This document shows, one piece after another, positions 48,647-60,554 of a stretch of 64,000 nucleotides of DNA. Source of the stretch: Adineta vaga (lineage: Eukaryota; Rotifera). The translations under genes were made by a program, and so were the position numbers. The notes beneath the pieces were generated by a model, which was not told the origin of the DNA, did no database searches, and worked only from the letters and a program-made list of their open reading frames with translations. Within the stretch, counting starts at the first letter, position 1. The number at the start of each line of letters is the position of its first letter. The stretch covers positions 496,001 to 560,000 of the forward strand of contig CP075493.1 in NCBI GenBank assembly GCA_021613535.1, in the 5' to 3' direction.

Positions 48647-51600
48647 TGGGTGAATCCATGAGGACCCAGCCACTTTTTGGAAAGGTCTTTCTTTTCGATT
48701 TTTTTTTGTTCAAAAGGTTGATCTCGACTAGAAAACACTTTTAGTTAAAAAAAATTAAGTACTCTTACCCAAAAACTCCGAGTTTTTGAGCATTTTCTCG
48801 GAACACCTATGGTGTATTTTTATATATAGAAAAATGTCGAGAAAAAGCGTGGAACTTCTTTAAAAGTATTCTTTTTGGAATTTTTTGGTTTTCAGAAATG
48901 TAAACAAAGTCTAGAAACATGTTTCCTGAGGAACATCAGACCAGTTCTATTGAAGGTCTCGGAGGCTCAGTCATTTTCTCTGAACATATCAATAGATATA
49001 TTTCGTCAACCTAGATTGTATTCAATTAAATTGAATAATTTTTATTTTCTTTTACTCGTGGAATACAACAACTTCCATGACACTATCCTAACAGAACGAA
49101 ATCATACTAACGACTCTGCCCTGATAACTGAAAAGATTTGCTGTTATACTGTCTTTCACAAATGAGACCATGGAATCGAAAGAGACATTACTATCGAAAT
49201 GATAGATTTTCCATTTCTCTTTAAGGACATCTTTAGATATAGAGTCTTATTCATAAATGTTGTGACTTCACACGAATAAGATTACGAGATGAATCATTGG
49301 ATATTAGAAAATATCGACTGTCCATCAGTGCTTCTTTATTTTTTCAAAATCTATTCTAATGCCGCGACGAAAAAATTGTGAACATCCGGTAAAGCATGAT
49401 AAATCTGTATGTGTACCAAAAGGAGTAAAGGCTGTGTCATCCGAATTATCGAAGTTTTTGATCAGTGAGTATGACGTAGCTCACACCCGATTTAGCTGGT
49501 TATGTCCAAGATGTTATACATTTGAATCGAAGAAAATGATGACTCATCAATCAAAGCAGGAGAACAACAATGAAAGTTCTAGTGATGATGAATCAATGAC
49601 ACAAGGTTCCCCTGTTAATGATGACAAAAATGATGATGATTGTGTCGATGTGGAATTCAATGATCTAAGTGAAGAAGAGAAAGAGAATCCTCATATGGAT
49701 AGTGGTATCTTAGCTGAGTCAAATGACGATGATGAATCGCCACCTGTCGATGAAACAACTGACCATGAATCGATGGAAGAAGAGACAGATCATGATTTCT
49801 ATGAAATCGAACACAAAAAAGACAAATAAATGAAAGAATTATCAAAGATATTCGATCTATTGAACAAAGAACCGATTCATGACAGGTTAGTTTGTAAATT
49901 TAATTCGAATTTTTTAAAACGAAATTTGTATTTAGATCAGCAGTATTGCCCATTCGAGACAAAGTCGATGAGGTGTATAGAAAACTCAATCGTTTATGCG
50001 ACATACTAGACGGCAAGTCTCAAGTCTCGCACGATCCAAATCCTCACGGACTAACGATATGTGAATCAAATGAAGTTTTGGATGGTTTGAAGAAGTTATA
50101 CGGTGACAGTGATGCTAATGAACAAGTTCGCTTGATGACAATTGCTCCCAAAGAGTGGGGTCGACAAAAAATCGAAAAATGGTGCGTATTTTATTCTCAT
50201 GTCGTTCAATATCTTCGCATTTTTTCAAAAAATGTTACCAAAAATTTCTTTCACTTATCAGGTTTGCATCAAAGCCAAATCAAGCTCGACGATCGCTTGT
50301 TCTTCGAAAAAACGATGGAATTTTAGCTTATCCACAATGTCTGCGAGGAAGTAATCGTCCTTTATCTAACTCAACAATTGATCTTGTGATCAAGTTCTAT
50401 TGTGAAGATGGTATTAGTCGAGTCTCATCCAATTCCAAAGACACGATCAAAATCAACGGACAATCAGTAGCAGTTCGGTTTCTAGAAATGACTGTCTTGG
50501 ATGCCTACCAAACATTCAACGAACGTCATCCTGATACGGTTTCAAGATCAACTTTCAATGCTCTTCGTCCACGAGAAGTGAAGACTGCAACATCACATGA
50601 CACATGCATGTGTATTATCCACGAAAATATGGATCTGTTATTGAAGGTTTGTGCTAGCCGTATATTGATTCGAATGTAACTTAACTTCATTATAGGCTTG
50701 GAACAATTACTACCGAAAATGTGCCGATGTAGGTTCTTTCTCAGCTAGTAATAAGATCAATATGAAGGATCTGATTACTCAAATGGTTTGCACTATTTCG
50801 AATGAAAAGTGCTTTAATGGTGAATGTGATGCTTGTCCAGAAGAAAACATCAGAGATATTCTCACTGATAACTTTATGTTGGATTTGGAGGACGAATGTT
50901 CATGGTCTTTATGGAAGAAAGTCAATAATAAATTCGACCTTCAGCAAATGTCTGGCTCGGTTGACTCTCTATTGACGGAAATTGAAGCAAGATGGTCTCC
51001 ATTCTTGCTTCACACGCACATTAATCGTGAACAACGTGAATATATCAAAGACTTACGCTGTCAATCAACGGAAAAAACTTTTGCTGTGGCTCAGATAGAT
51101 TTTTCAATGAATTACACACTCATACGTCAGCGTGAAGTTCAGCAAGGCTTTTTTAGTTATCATCAAGCCACCTTATTTACAATCCATCTGACCATTGGGA
51201 AAGAACAGCGAAATTTGGCGATCATTAGCAATTATATGGAGCATACAAAATCATTCGTGCATTGTGCACAGAAAATTCTCACCGCATTTATCAAGAAAAA
51301 CTTTCCATTGGTAAAAAAGGTCAATTATGTGAGGTAAATCTTTTTTTAAATAGTTTATGTACTACGTCAACCCTCGTCGTTCATTTAGTGATGGCGCATG
51401 TGCACATTTCAAGAACAATACCAGCATTTTAAACCTAACTCATCATAAGATGGACTTCGATTTGGATGCTTGTTGGACGTTCACAGCTACAGGTCATGGT
51501 AAAGGTGCTGGCGACGGTATAGGCGCCGTACTGAAGTCAGTCGCCAGACGTGCTACACTTTCAAAAAACATTCTCATGTCAAATGCAAAAGACTTCTACG

Positions 51601-52325
51601 AATTCTCACAAAAACAAGAACTTGAAACAGCAAGAAGATCTAACAAAGATATTCCTGGTGTTCATATCTTCTTTCTTGAATCGAATGAAGTAGAAGAAGC
51701 GAAGAACACTTTTCTAAAAGCTAGAAGCGAAAAACTTCGAACAACAGGTCAGAAAAGCTTTTGCTTTTGTCCCCTTATGTCTGTATTAATTTAGGTACAA
51801 TACAAGGAATTCGATCAATGCATGAATTCAAACCGATTAGCAACTCAATGGTTCAATGTAGTTCGACATCTCGTTCAACAAAAACCAGGACATTTACATT
51901 TAAATAAAAATCCTTTTTCTATCTTTTCTAGTCGATCAGATTTTTTAAAATTAGACTTGACGATGATACTCAATATTCAGATAGATTGAACAGCTCTCTT
52001 CATTACCACCTTATATTAGATTTCTGTACTCTTGTGTTCCTCAGGAAACATGTTTCTAGACTTTGTTTACATTTCTGAAAACCAAAAAATTCCAAAAAGA
52101 ATACTTTTAAAGAAGTTCCACGCTTTTTCTCGACATTTTTCTATATATAAAAATACACCATAGGTGTTCCGAGAAAATGCTCAAAAACTCGGAGTTTTTG
52201 GGTAAGAGTACTTAATTTTTTTTAACTAAAAGTGTTTTCTAGTCGAGATCAACCTTTTTGAACAAAAAAAAAACGAAAAAAACGACCTTTCCAAAAAAGT
52301 GGCTGGGTCCTCATGGATTCACCCA
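48647..52325 (+). mobile_element. 3.7-kb DNA transposon with ~290-bp terminal inverted repeats
   Basis: 48647-48935 and 52035-52325 are inverted and nearly identical by eye (tips TGGGTGAATCCATGAGGACC). One multi-exon transposase gene lies between. Flanks do not show a clean target duplication (TATT against TATA). A short A-run length difference separates the two repeats. Confidence 0.9.
49359..51907 (+). pseudogene. Transposase with HGKG/DGIG signature (Sola-like?), one premature stop
   Basis: ATG 49359 starts [20 protein letters not shown], with a zinc-ribbon-like end ([11 protein letters not shown]), then an Asp/Glu-rich linker. A TAA at 49827-49829 interrupts, but the frame goes on (MKELSKIFDLLNKEP) to a good donor at about 49886. 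Further GT-AG introns: about 49886-49935, 50183-50261, 50647-50695, 51333-51388 and 51747-51795. The core holds AVAQIDFSMNYTLIRQREVQ (Asp), VSDGACAHFKNN (Asp, across a splice), and WTFTATGHGKGAGDGIGAVL (His/Asp cluster). The stop is TAA 51905-51907 followed by AATAAA-like sequence. This set of motifs is familiar from unannotated animal transposase-like proteins; I tentatively relate it to Sola, without proof. Apart from the single TAA it reads through, so the copy is recent. Confidence 0.6.
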
Positions 52326-52414
52326 TATACAAACAAGTATTTGCAATGAAGAGAGGCGAATTCAAAGAAAAGAATCATACCAAAATCCAGGCGATTTGAT
52401 AGATCCTAATATTT

Positions 52415-52512
52415 AACCCAAACCCAAACCCAAACCCAAACTCAATCCCAAACTCAAACTCAAACTCAAACACAATACCCAAACTCACCAAACCCAAACA
52501 GTTTGGGTTTCG
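52415..52512 (+). repeat. (CCCAAA)n hexamer tract
   Basis: CCCAAACCCAAACCCAAACC runs from 52412, decaying to CTCAAA units until about 52505, ending in a small hairpin (CCCAAACAGTTTGGG). Confidence 0.85.
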
Positions 52513-52620
52513 TGCATGGCTAGGGATATGTGATGTAGCTTGTAAACATTTATAATATGAGCGACAGTGAGCTACTTATCGAGTTTGCCGTCACAGTCTG
52601 GATATAAAATACAAATAATG

Positions 52621-53360
52621 AGTGTCCGAGAAGAATGGATCTCTGCGTATTTTGAAGATCCCTTCTTCATTATTCCTTTGATCATAGAACGTTTTTATCA
52701 AAGAATAGTGCTTGAAATTCTCTACAAAACCGTGTGTGATTGAATCCTAAAATATTATTAAACATGTTCGAAAAGAGGTGAAATTAGAGGCATACAAAAA
52801 GTAAGAAAATTAACTGATTCGGCATACTAAACAGTCGCTCTTTCTAGTCTACTGTTTCGCCACTTATTTCGTCCAATTACAAAAAATTATACTACAAGAT
52901 GCTCCGTGAAAAGTTCTACAAACTACACACTCTCAATTATTTTATAGCTCAGTTTTTGTTTTCGAAATAAAAAAAAACTTGAGCTATCAAGTTTAAACCG
53001 AACGAAATGATATTCTTTTGTTATAAAATGAACTGATCGTTCTCTTGCAACTTTTGAAAATAATGTGTTTTTTGTAAACTGTAGAGCTTTTCACAACCTA
53101 TCCTATGGCATATTCTATTTGTTTAATAAGAGGATGCAAACGGCAGAAAAATGAGATGCAACTGTTTAGCCCATTGCTTTTTAGACCTTTTCATATATCT
53201 CTAATTTCATCTTTTTTGAATATGTTTAATAACGTCTGATGGTTCAATCATACACGGTTTTGTGGAGAATTCCGAGCGCTATCTTTTGATAAAAAAGTTC
53301 ATTGAGCACATGAATGACAAATGAGGAATATTCAAAATACTCAGAAATACATTCGTTCCG
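52621..53360. repeat. ~740-bp foldback element, diverged arms
   Basis: 52621-52950 pairs imperfectly with 53040-53360; shared blocks include CACAAAACCGTGTATGATTG-type sequence, TATTAAACAT, GATGAAATTAGAG and GTTCTACAAACTACACAC. It is old compared with the other foldbacks. No coding sequence. Confidence 0.75.
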
Positions 53361-53479
53361 GAACAGCCGTTATTTTCAGATTTGTAGTCTGAGTTTGAAC
53401 TATGGCCACTACAGATATTTGGTGAGAAACATCCAATCGATTTCAAGTTGAAATGGGTTTGTGGTATTTACAAGGGAGA

Positions 53480-53770
53480 AAAATCTCATTCCGGCATTCC
53501 GGTAGTCTGGTGCATTCCCGTACCTTCTCAGGCACTCTCTTGCATTCTTGCACATTCCCAGCCATTCTGGATTATTGGTATATACCCATTAACTATTTCT
53601 AACTGGCGTGTTGAAAATTAAAACCTGGAATTGCTTCTCAGCTGGCTATTTCATTATTCGATGGATGTTAGGACAAATGGCAGAATTTTAAACCAACACA
53701 CGGTATTCTGGCACATTCTCTCGCGTTCCCAGCCATTTCCATGCATTCTTGGGCATTCGAAATGCTCCGC
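53480..53770 (+). repeat. Clusters of the word GCATTC(C/T)
   Basis: 53484-53575 and 53700-53765 contain many irregularly spaced copies of GCATTCC, GCACATTC and CCAGCCATT, interrupted by about 120 bp of other sequence. It looks like a degenerate 12-bp minisatellite. Confidence 0.5.
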
Positions 53771-54649
53771 AATGAGATTTCCCTCCCTTGGGTATTTCTC
53801 AAAGCAGATATAAAATATCTCCGTTTTAGCATGCTATCATATACAAATATATCAAAACAAATAACTTTACATTACGGGGAAAGCAATCTTTTCGGAATGA
53901 AAACTTCTGTAGAAATACAAATTCATATCTTTTTCTGACTTTGTAATACTCCATATCAAGTAAAGCCTGAAAAGATGGGTTAGAAATATGTTTTTGTCGA
54001 AGTTTTCAATTACTCTTTGTGGTTTTCTACATTAGAATCGTCGTTTCAGGTTAAGGAATGCCCGAATAAAGTTTTTTCAGTTTTATGTTATCCGCACTTT
54101 ACCCAGTTTAGTATTGTACAGAACATAAAATTTTTTATCGTCATGTATAAATGTATAGTGTGATATGTATCGATAGAAATCAGAATACTATAGACGCTCT
54201 CACTGCTCTTCGATTACTTATTCACGCTTCGTCGATTTTTACCGTCGTTTTTTATGAAGAATCGACGCATAGAATAAAATAGGGACCATTACATTTCATA
54301 TACGGCTAGAGAGCAGTATACAGTAAAATAATACTACGCTGCATTATGATCAATATGAGAAGTCCTTTACAAAGAAGAACGCAATTTTGATATTGGTAAG
54401 ACATCAGAGAAAGAGTTTAAATCAACCATACTTTGTATTTTTTCTCAACTCTAGGTTGGTTAAGTGATACAAATGTTTAAATCATATCACACTTATGGCA
54501 GAATAATATATCATATTCAGTTCGTCCTTGCTGTTAAAAAAACGTAAGTAATTTATTTATGCAGTTTTAAAGTATTGTGCACTATATACGGTAATATTTG
54601 ATCAAATGTTGTGGAATATTCTGATCGAATATTATAATATTCATATTAA
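53771..54649. other. No gene seen
   Basis: AT-rich, unremarkable. Confidence 0.3.
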
Positions 54650-55300
54650 TCCTTTTCTGCTTTTACGCGCTTTAACACCCACTTTCTACAAAATTTGGTT
54701 GTTTAGAAATAACGAGGGAGAGTCACTCACTGCCCAGTCGCTTTTCAGTTGACATTTTGGCCACAGGTAAAAGACTCTAAGCCTAGAATAATCCTATGAG
54801 GATATGAGCTTTCTACCGACTTTTTACCCCTTGTCAATATTGAGGAAAACATTAAATAACGGAATTTTCAACTAAAATTTGGGCCATATACGAGTCTAAC
54901 CATCAATAAAGTATTTTGAAAGTTTCAGCCGAAAAGAAGTGTTCCTTTATAGATATATTTGATTTTGAAGTAATCTGATAATTTGCATATAGTATGCTGC
55001 AAGTGATTGTCTTGTTATAAAAGCAATATCTTCATAAAAGAACATTTTTTGCAGCTGAAACTTTCAGAATAGTCTAATGATGATTAGACCTATCTATGGT
55101 TCGAATTTCAGTTGGAAACTCCGTTATTTAGTTTCTTCTTCAATGTGGAAAAAGGGCGAAAAGTTGGTAGAAAGCCCATAACTCGGCGCCAAAGCAATAG
55201 CGGTCTAGGCTCTAAGTTGATATGAAATCGGTCCTTAAATATTTCTTAGTTCAAAGAGAACCAGATTTTTTTAAGATGGGACTCAAAGAGTATGAAAGGA
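54650..55300. mobile_element. 651-bp foldback flanked by TTAA
   Basis: TTAA at 54646-54649 and 55301-55304. Tips TCCTTTTCTGCTTTT and, inverted, TCCTTTCATACTCTTT share only part of their bases, but inside them longer arms pair (about 54786-54950 with 55045-55184, including CTTTCTACCGACTTTTTACC). A third related copy of part of the arm lies outside at 55470-55575. Probably piggyBac- or Kolobok-mobilised. Confidence 0.6.
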
Positions 55301-56181
55301 TTAATATTTTTATGCGGCTGTTTATGGACGCTAATGTTCACGACCTAAAAAGCTGTTCATTTGTTATTGCGTTGGAGTTTTGAAGATTCGATACATTCTA
55401 TTGAGACGCGAAAAACTTGGAACATAGAGTTGTCTCAAGCCTTCCTCTCACAGTCATGAGCATTTTGCGAGGTAAACTCACCAACTTATCAGTCGCTTTT
55501 GGGTTGATATTCTGGTTATAGGCAAGAGACCATGAGACTCGAATAGTCCTAGGAAATTTCCGAACACTAGGTCTTTTGTGTGGAGTCATGAAATTTTAAC
55601 CGCTTTTTCATTATTGAGTGAAAACGCTTTTCAGCGCAATTTCTTTGGGCTAAAATGTGTGGAAGTCACACAGCCTATTTGCGATTATAGCGTGTACGCG
55701 ATGAGGTTTTACTTGAAACTGAGTTACACCTAAAATGAAATTTTACCTTTTATAAGTTTGCGCTTCTAATGTATCCTGTCTGTAATGGAGGATCGGGGAG
55801 AAGAGTGGGCCAAATTCATCGACCTAAAACTTACACTCGTTAATTTGTTTTTCAACTGAAACCATATGAGTTCCACAAAATATCAATCCAAAACCGACTG
55901 GATAGTTGGTGACCGTTCTCTATCAGTCAACTTTTACGATAAAGCATCGTACCAACTTGGGATCGCATTACTTTCTTTTATAGGTAAACCAATATCCGAC
56001 CAATCTTCAACGAAGAATAAGTTTCAAAAGTTGAAACGAAACTTTCCACTTAAGAAAGAAGGATTATCCATTTATATTTCCAAGGAATGGGTGCTTGCAC
56101 AACTTCGAAAACCATTTCTGTTCCAATCAGTATTAGCTTAAATAAACTTGCTTTTAAAGTGGCAAGGTATAACCAAACCAC
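55301..56181. other. No certain gene; extra copy of the neighbouring element's arm
   Basis: 55470-55580 resembles the 54730-54800 part of the foldback (CAGTCGCTTTT, GGTAAAAGACTCTAAG-like words). A 91-codon ATG frame at 55866-56141 has no recognisable features and no support. Confidence 0.35.
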
Positions 56182-56643
56182 GGGTAGAACACTGTCGAGG
56201 CACTAGTGTTGGTGGAACTAAGGCTCCTGCACTAACATTAATCAGAAACGGGTAGAACACTGTCGAGGCACTAGTGTTGGTGGAACTAAGGCTCCTGCAC
56301 TAACATTAATCAAAAACGGGTAGAACACTGTCGAGGCACTAGTGTTGGTGGAACTAAGGCTCCTGCACTAACATTAATCAGAAACGGGTAGAACACTGTC
56401 GAGGCACTAGTGTTGGTGGAACTAAGGCTCCTGCACTAACATTAATCAAAAACGGGTAGAACACTGTCGAGGCACTAGTGTTGGTGGAACTAAGGCTCCT
56501 GCACTAACATTAATCAAAAACGGGTAGAACACTGTCGAGGCACTAGTGTTGGTGGAACTAAGGCTCCTGCACTAACATTAATCAAAAACGGGTAGAACAC
56601 TGTCGAGGCACTAGTGTTGGTGGAACTAAGGCTCTTGCACTAA
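56182..56643 (+). repeat. 68-bp satellite, seven copies
   Basis: Units start at 56182, 56250, 56318, 56386, 56454, 56522 and 56590; the last is cut at 54 bp. Each begins GGGTAGAACACTGTCGAGGC and contains the palindrome CACTAGTG. Copies are nearly identical, differing mainly at one A/G near the unit end (ATCARAAAC) and one C/T in the last copy. There are no spacers between units, so it is a plain tandem array of recent origin. Confidence 0.98.
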
Positions 56644-59285
56644 TAGCGTCTAAACAATTGAACAGAACAGTTTGGTTTTCGATTTGTGCTTTCCATGGAT
56701 ATCAGTGAACAAAAACATAGCAACTGACTAACATGGTTTGAAGATACAATTCAAACGGCAGTCAACTCCATTCCAATACCGACTAAAACAAGGTAAACCA
56801 GCATTTCAAGATATTCTAATATAATATTCAGAAGGAAAAACGTGGATGCTACTCTTAAATAGTCGACTAGAAATTGTGTATAATGCAGTAGAACGTTGTA
56901 GTTTATTGCATCTTGTTCTAATATACTCCACATTCATGAAATAACAAGAAGAATAAGGATGAATACACTGCCTTTACGAGACACGTTCTTTGGAGCAAGG
57001 AACGGACTTGCAGGAGGCCGTTTTGTAAAGTATTGGTATTATGTCATATACGAGAATATAGTTAAAAGATGGTTCTCCATAAAGATATGTTCAACCATAT
57101 CTGTTGAATTATGTTATAATATGGCAACAGTATTTATAATTAGAACTTGTACCTAAGAAGTTTATTTGTCGCTTGGAATCACCAGGTGCCATGTTTGTGT
57201 CCTTTTCTGTACGGTAGACCTATCAACATGGTTCTCCAAAGTAACCATACGATGAGGAGGATTTCTTATCACATGGAGTATGAAAAAGTTTAAATATCTA
57301 ACTTTTTCATCTCTGTACTCATGTGCAGGTAAGTAAAAGTGCACCTTGGTATGGACACAGGCATACTTAACCTCTTATTCTTTGAGATTTCGAGCTGATG
57401 AAATGCTCCAACATGTAATGCACAATTGTTCATTTGTCGATACTTCTATCCTTTCATAAGTTGAATCTCCACACTAAAGTGAATAATAAGAACTGCTAGA
57501 AAACATATACGTGTATAAAAGGAACTAGAAAATTAACATCTCACTCTACACATAATCATGCATCTAATCACTCTGACCTTTCTAGACTTTTACTATTCTT
57601 ATTTGCAGTAGTAATCATAATATTTAAGCAACATCATAAAATTTGAAGTATTTTCTTCTATCTTATTGCACGCGTATTCTAGAAGAATCTTTCCATGTAA
57701 CCACAATAAGAAGAAAAAGCACAAAAGTTTCCTTACACCAACCCGCGAATTTCGTGAAGGTTCTTCGGATTTCCTTTCGACAAAACCAATAGTGATTCGT
57801 TTTGCATAAAAACGTTTTAAATTGTAATAAGGATCGAAATAATTTTGTATAATTCGCAGTATAAATTCGAATCTTCGTTAGCCTTTTAATTACGATGTTG
57901 TCCACCAATGGCGCATACTCTATTTTCCGAACGTTAGTCAGCAATAAAAATAAGATGTTTTTGGAACATGTTTTCGCGTAACAGATTTTTCGGAGATATT
58001 TACACTCATCTTTTTCATGAAAGAGTACGCATGGAAATGTGCTAATTAAGAATAATTAATTGAACGTATAAAATCCGTTTCGTAAATCTCTTTGCAAACT
58101 TTTCAAAATCTCATCACCCCCCGAAAGGGTTAAATAAACTGTGTGCTCTGAGTTACCTAGATTACCTTTTATTAGATAGTTCAGACAACAATAAATTGTT
58201 TGGTCTCATTGTTTTATACTCTTGGAATTCCGATACTTCAACCGAAAGATGGATATAATATCCAACCCGAATTTTCTGTACAAACAGAACGATTTCTAAC
58301 CATATGACATAAGTCATACAATGTAGAGACAGAATTCTAAGAAGTAAAGAATTTTGTGTGGGGGCCATATGCGTCCCATTTCAATCCTAATAGAACAGTT
58401 TGGTGTGCCCATTTGGTATGAAAAAAGGTCCGTTTATCCACCTCCTTACCCTAATTATATTTATTCCCACAGATAATAGAATGAACTTTATCATCACATG
58501 TTTTCTAGGTTAATTATAAAGCCATTCATCTCTGGCTGTCCTTTCTCAATGCACCGTACCAATCAAACCTGTCTCTGCAAATAAATTAGACTACTAGTCT
58601 GACATTATTTCAAACATTATGCACCCGGTCCACATAAACTCATGAACGCAACATATTTAATGCTTCATACACTTGTCTCATTACATCATTGGACAATACA
58701 TGTGGAAACATACCTATCGACAATCACTATATTTGCAAGAAATCGAAAGCATACACAACATCCACATGGAGATGGCACTCATACTACAGTTGATGCCACA
58801 AAACTTGCAAAAAACAAACACATAAACTTACATATAGAGCATGTCTCTAGTTTTTTATACATGTGTAATAGTAAATTCGAATGAGTGAGATTGTGAAGAA
58901 TAAAGATAAATAGGCGTGTGGGTGCGTATGAGTGTCAGAAACAAGATCGAGAATGAACGTCCTAACGTAAGTGCAAGGAGAGGAGCCATCAGGATTTCTT
59001 TTTTTTAGGATTTATTCTCTACAGAGTATTTATTCGCACTTATTCACTATATCAATATTTCAGTGCACCCTCACCATTTATTCTACTGCTCGTTCTCTCC
59101 CTCTCGTCCTCAGTAAGTCATTGTCCTCATAAAAGACGTGGTAGTTATTCAGAAATTCCCATAAATTCCAAAACAATGAGTTCCAATAACTGCTCTATCT
59201 TTCAAAATTCATGTCATTCAGGTTTCCGCTCTTTTCCCTTGGTTCCTCTGTACTATATTGCGCCATTAAATGATGCAACTGCATG
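56644..59285. other. No gene seen
   Basis: Ordinary AT-rich sequence with no supported gene. At 58122-58136 CGAAAGGGTTAAAT resembles a single piggyBac-type terminus (compare GGTGAAAGGGTTAA at 4011-4024), but no partner end was found. Confidence 0.35.
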
Positions 59286-59660
59286 AATTATTCTAACAGC
59301 ACAAACATTAACCACGCTCCATCCGTAGCCGTTACGTTAACAGTTGACGAGCATTTTGATGTATCTGTCCAAACCATCGCATTGTTAGCATCAAGCGAGA
59401 TAGGCACACTTGGACAGTCATTGACAAAATTGCTATCCTCCCTGTTACTTACATTGCGTTCTTTAGGACACACTTGAATAGAATTGTATACGAATGTTTA
59501 ATTAATATAATGAATGTTCATCAAATTCAAAGCACAATAAGATACTGACTCATTAACATTAGTAGCAGTTACATTTATTGTTCCAGGACACGATCGAGAA
59601 GTATTAGCGGTAACAATAGATACCCAGGTCCGAAAATCCGGCCCGGAAACCAACAGATCC
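59286..59660 (-). pseudogene. Fragment of a HYR-like extracellular repeat gene
   Basis: Two exon-like minus-strand pieces. 59660-59545 encodes LVSGPDFRTWVSIVTANTSR followed by SCPGTINVTATNVNES, and 59478-59286 encodes VCPKERNVSNRED, then NDCPSVPISLDANNAMVWTD and KCSSTVNVTATDGAW. A GTATCT...TTCAAG intron-like gap separates them. The pattern CPxxVxVSxxxN...VTW...CxxTVNVTATD is that of HYR (hyalin repeat) modules, which mediate extracellular adhesion. Only about two incomplete modules remain, with no signal peptide, and stops close both ends. It could be a gene fragment or terminal exons of a gene reaching elsewhere. Confidence 0.45.
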
Positions 59661-60078
59661 TATTAAGGAATAGTCATTTCCAATTTCATATTCATCCCCC
59701 CTATCCAAGCTTGTACATGTATTCACCGAATTCTGTTAAGAATTCTTGAAAGGACTGAAAACCGATTTTTTATCATTCATATCTAAATTTAAGAATATAC
59801 CTGAGTCTAACTGGCGTCAATCTATGTTTACTTTACGAAGGATGTTTTTAGATTTTGTTCGTACCGATAGTTTCTGGGCGTCGGCTAAGGGAATAAGAGA
59901 GATCGCTTTATTCGGTTTTTATCGGTTTCGCCTTTAGGAACCGTTTGTATTCTGTCGGACCTAGCCGGAAAAGGTTGGAATGGAACGGAGAAGTCCGAAT
60001 GGTTGGATTCTGGACGATTCCTTTGCGCGTTCGCTAAAGCTTCCTTTGTGATACGATAAGTGGCAAAGTACTGAAGTG
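59661..60078. other. No gene seen; moderately GC-rich patch
   Basis: 59880-60030 is GC-richer and built of words like TCGGTTT and GGTTGGATTC; similar composition returns at 60420-60550. No coding support. Confidence 0.3.
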
Positions 60079-60391
60079 CACTGTAAAAAAAGCGCAGAAT
60101 AATCAACTCTTTTTAGGGGTTTATTAACCTTATACGTTATAAGAAGGGTATTTTATACGCTGCACTTTCGTATACCCTTAAAGGGTACATGAGCAAACCT
60201 CTTAAGGGTAAATGAATGCTCATCTACCTTAAAGGATTTATGAAAGTGCAACGTATAAGAAACCCTTACCAACATTTATGAAAACAAGGGTTTATGAGAG
60301 GGTACCTTACGTTCATAAACCTAAAAAGGGTTCATGTCGCGACTATCAATCCTTTTCGAGGGTTTGTAATTCGACGCTTTTTTTTACAGTG
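60079..60391. mobile_element. 313-bp element with CACTGTAAAAAAAGCG ends
   Basis: Tips CACTGTAAAAAAAGCG (60079-60094) and the complement ending 60391. Flanks are AGTG and TGGT, at best a 2-bp TG duplication. The interior has many AAGGGT/ACCCTT words in both orientations (GAAGGGTA, CCCTTAAAGGGTA, AACCCTTACC) and folds extensively. CACTG tips suggest the CACTA/Chapaev (CMC) group; this is tentative. Confidence 0.65.
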
Positions 60392-60554
60392 TGGTCTATG
60401 TTTTGTTTTCCATGGATGGTTTCGGTAGGGTTCTTTTAGGAAATCGGTCGTCAGTTTTGTCAGGAATCTTTCGTATCCGTGCCTGAGATTTTTCAGTCTG
60501 GAATACTGCTTCCATTCTCCCGAGATTTTTAGTTGGGTTCTGTCAGTATCTGAC

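Noticed and set aside
55866-56141. 91-codon ATG frame
   Set aside because: No domain, no homologous pattern, no intron signals that extend it; likely chance.
56182-56643. Regularly spaced repeats considered as a CRISPR array
   Set aside because: The 68-bp units are contiguous with no variable spacers, and the genome is eukaryotic.
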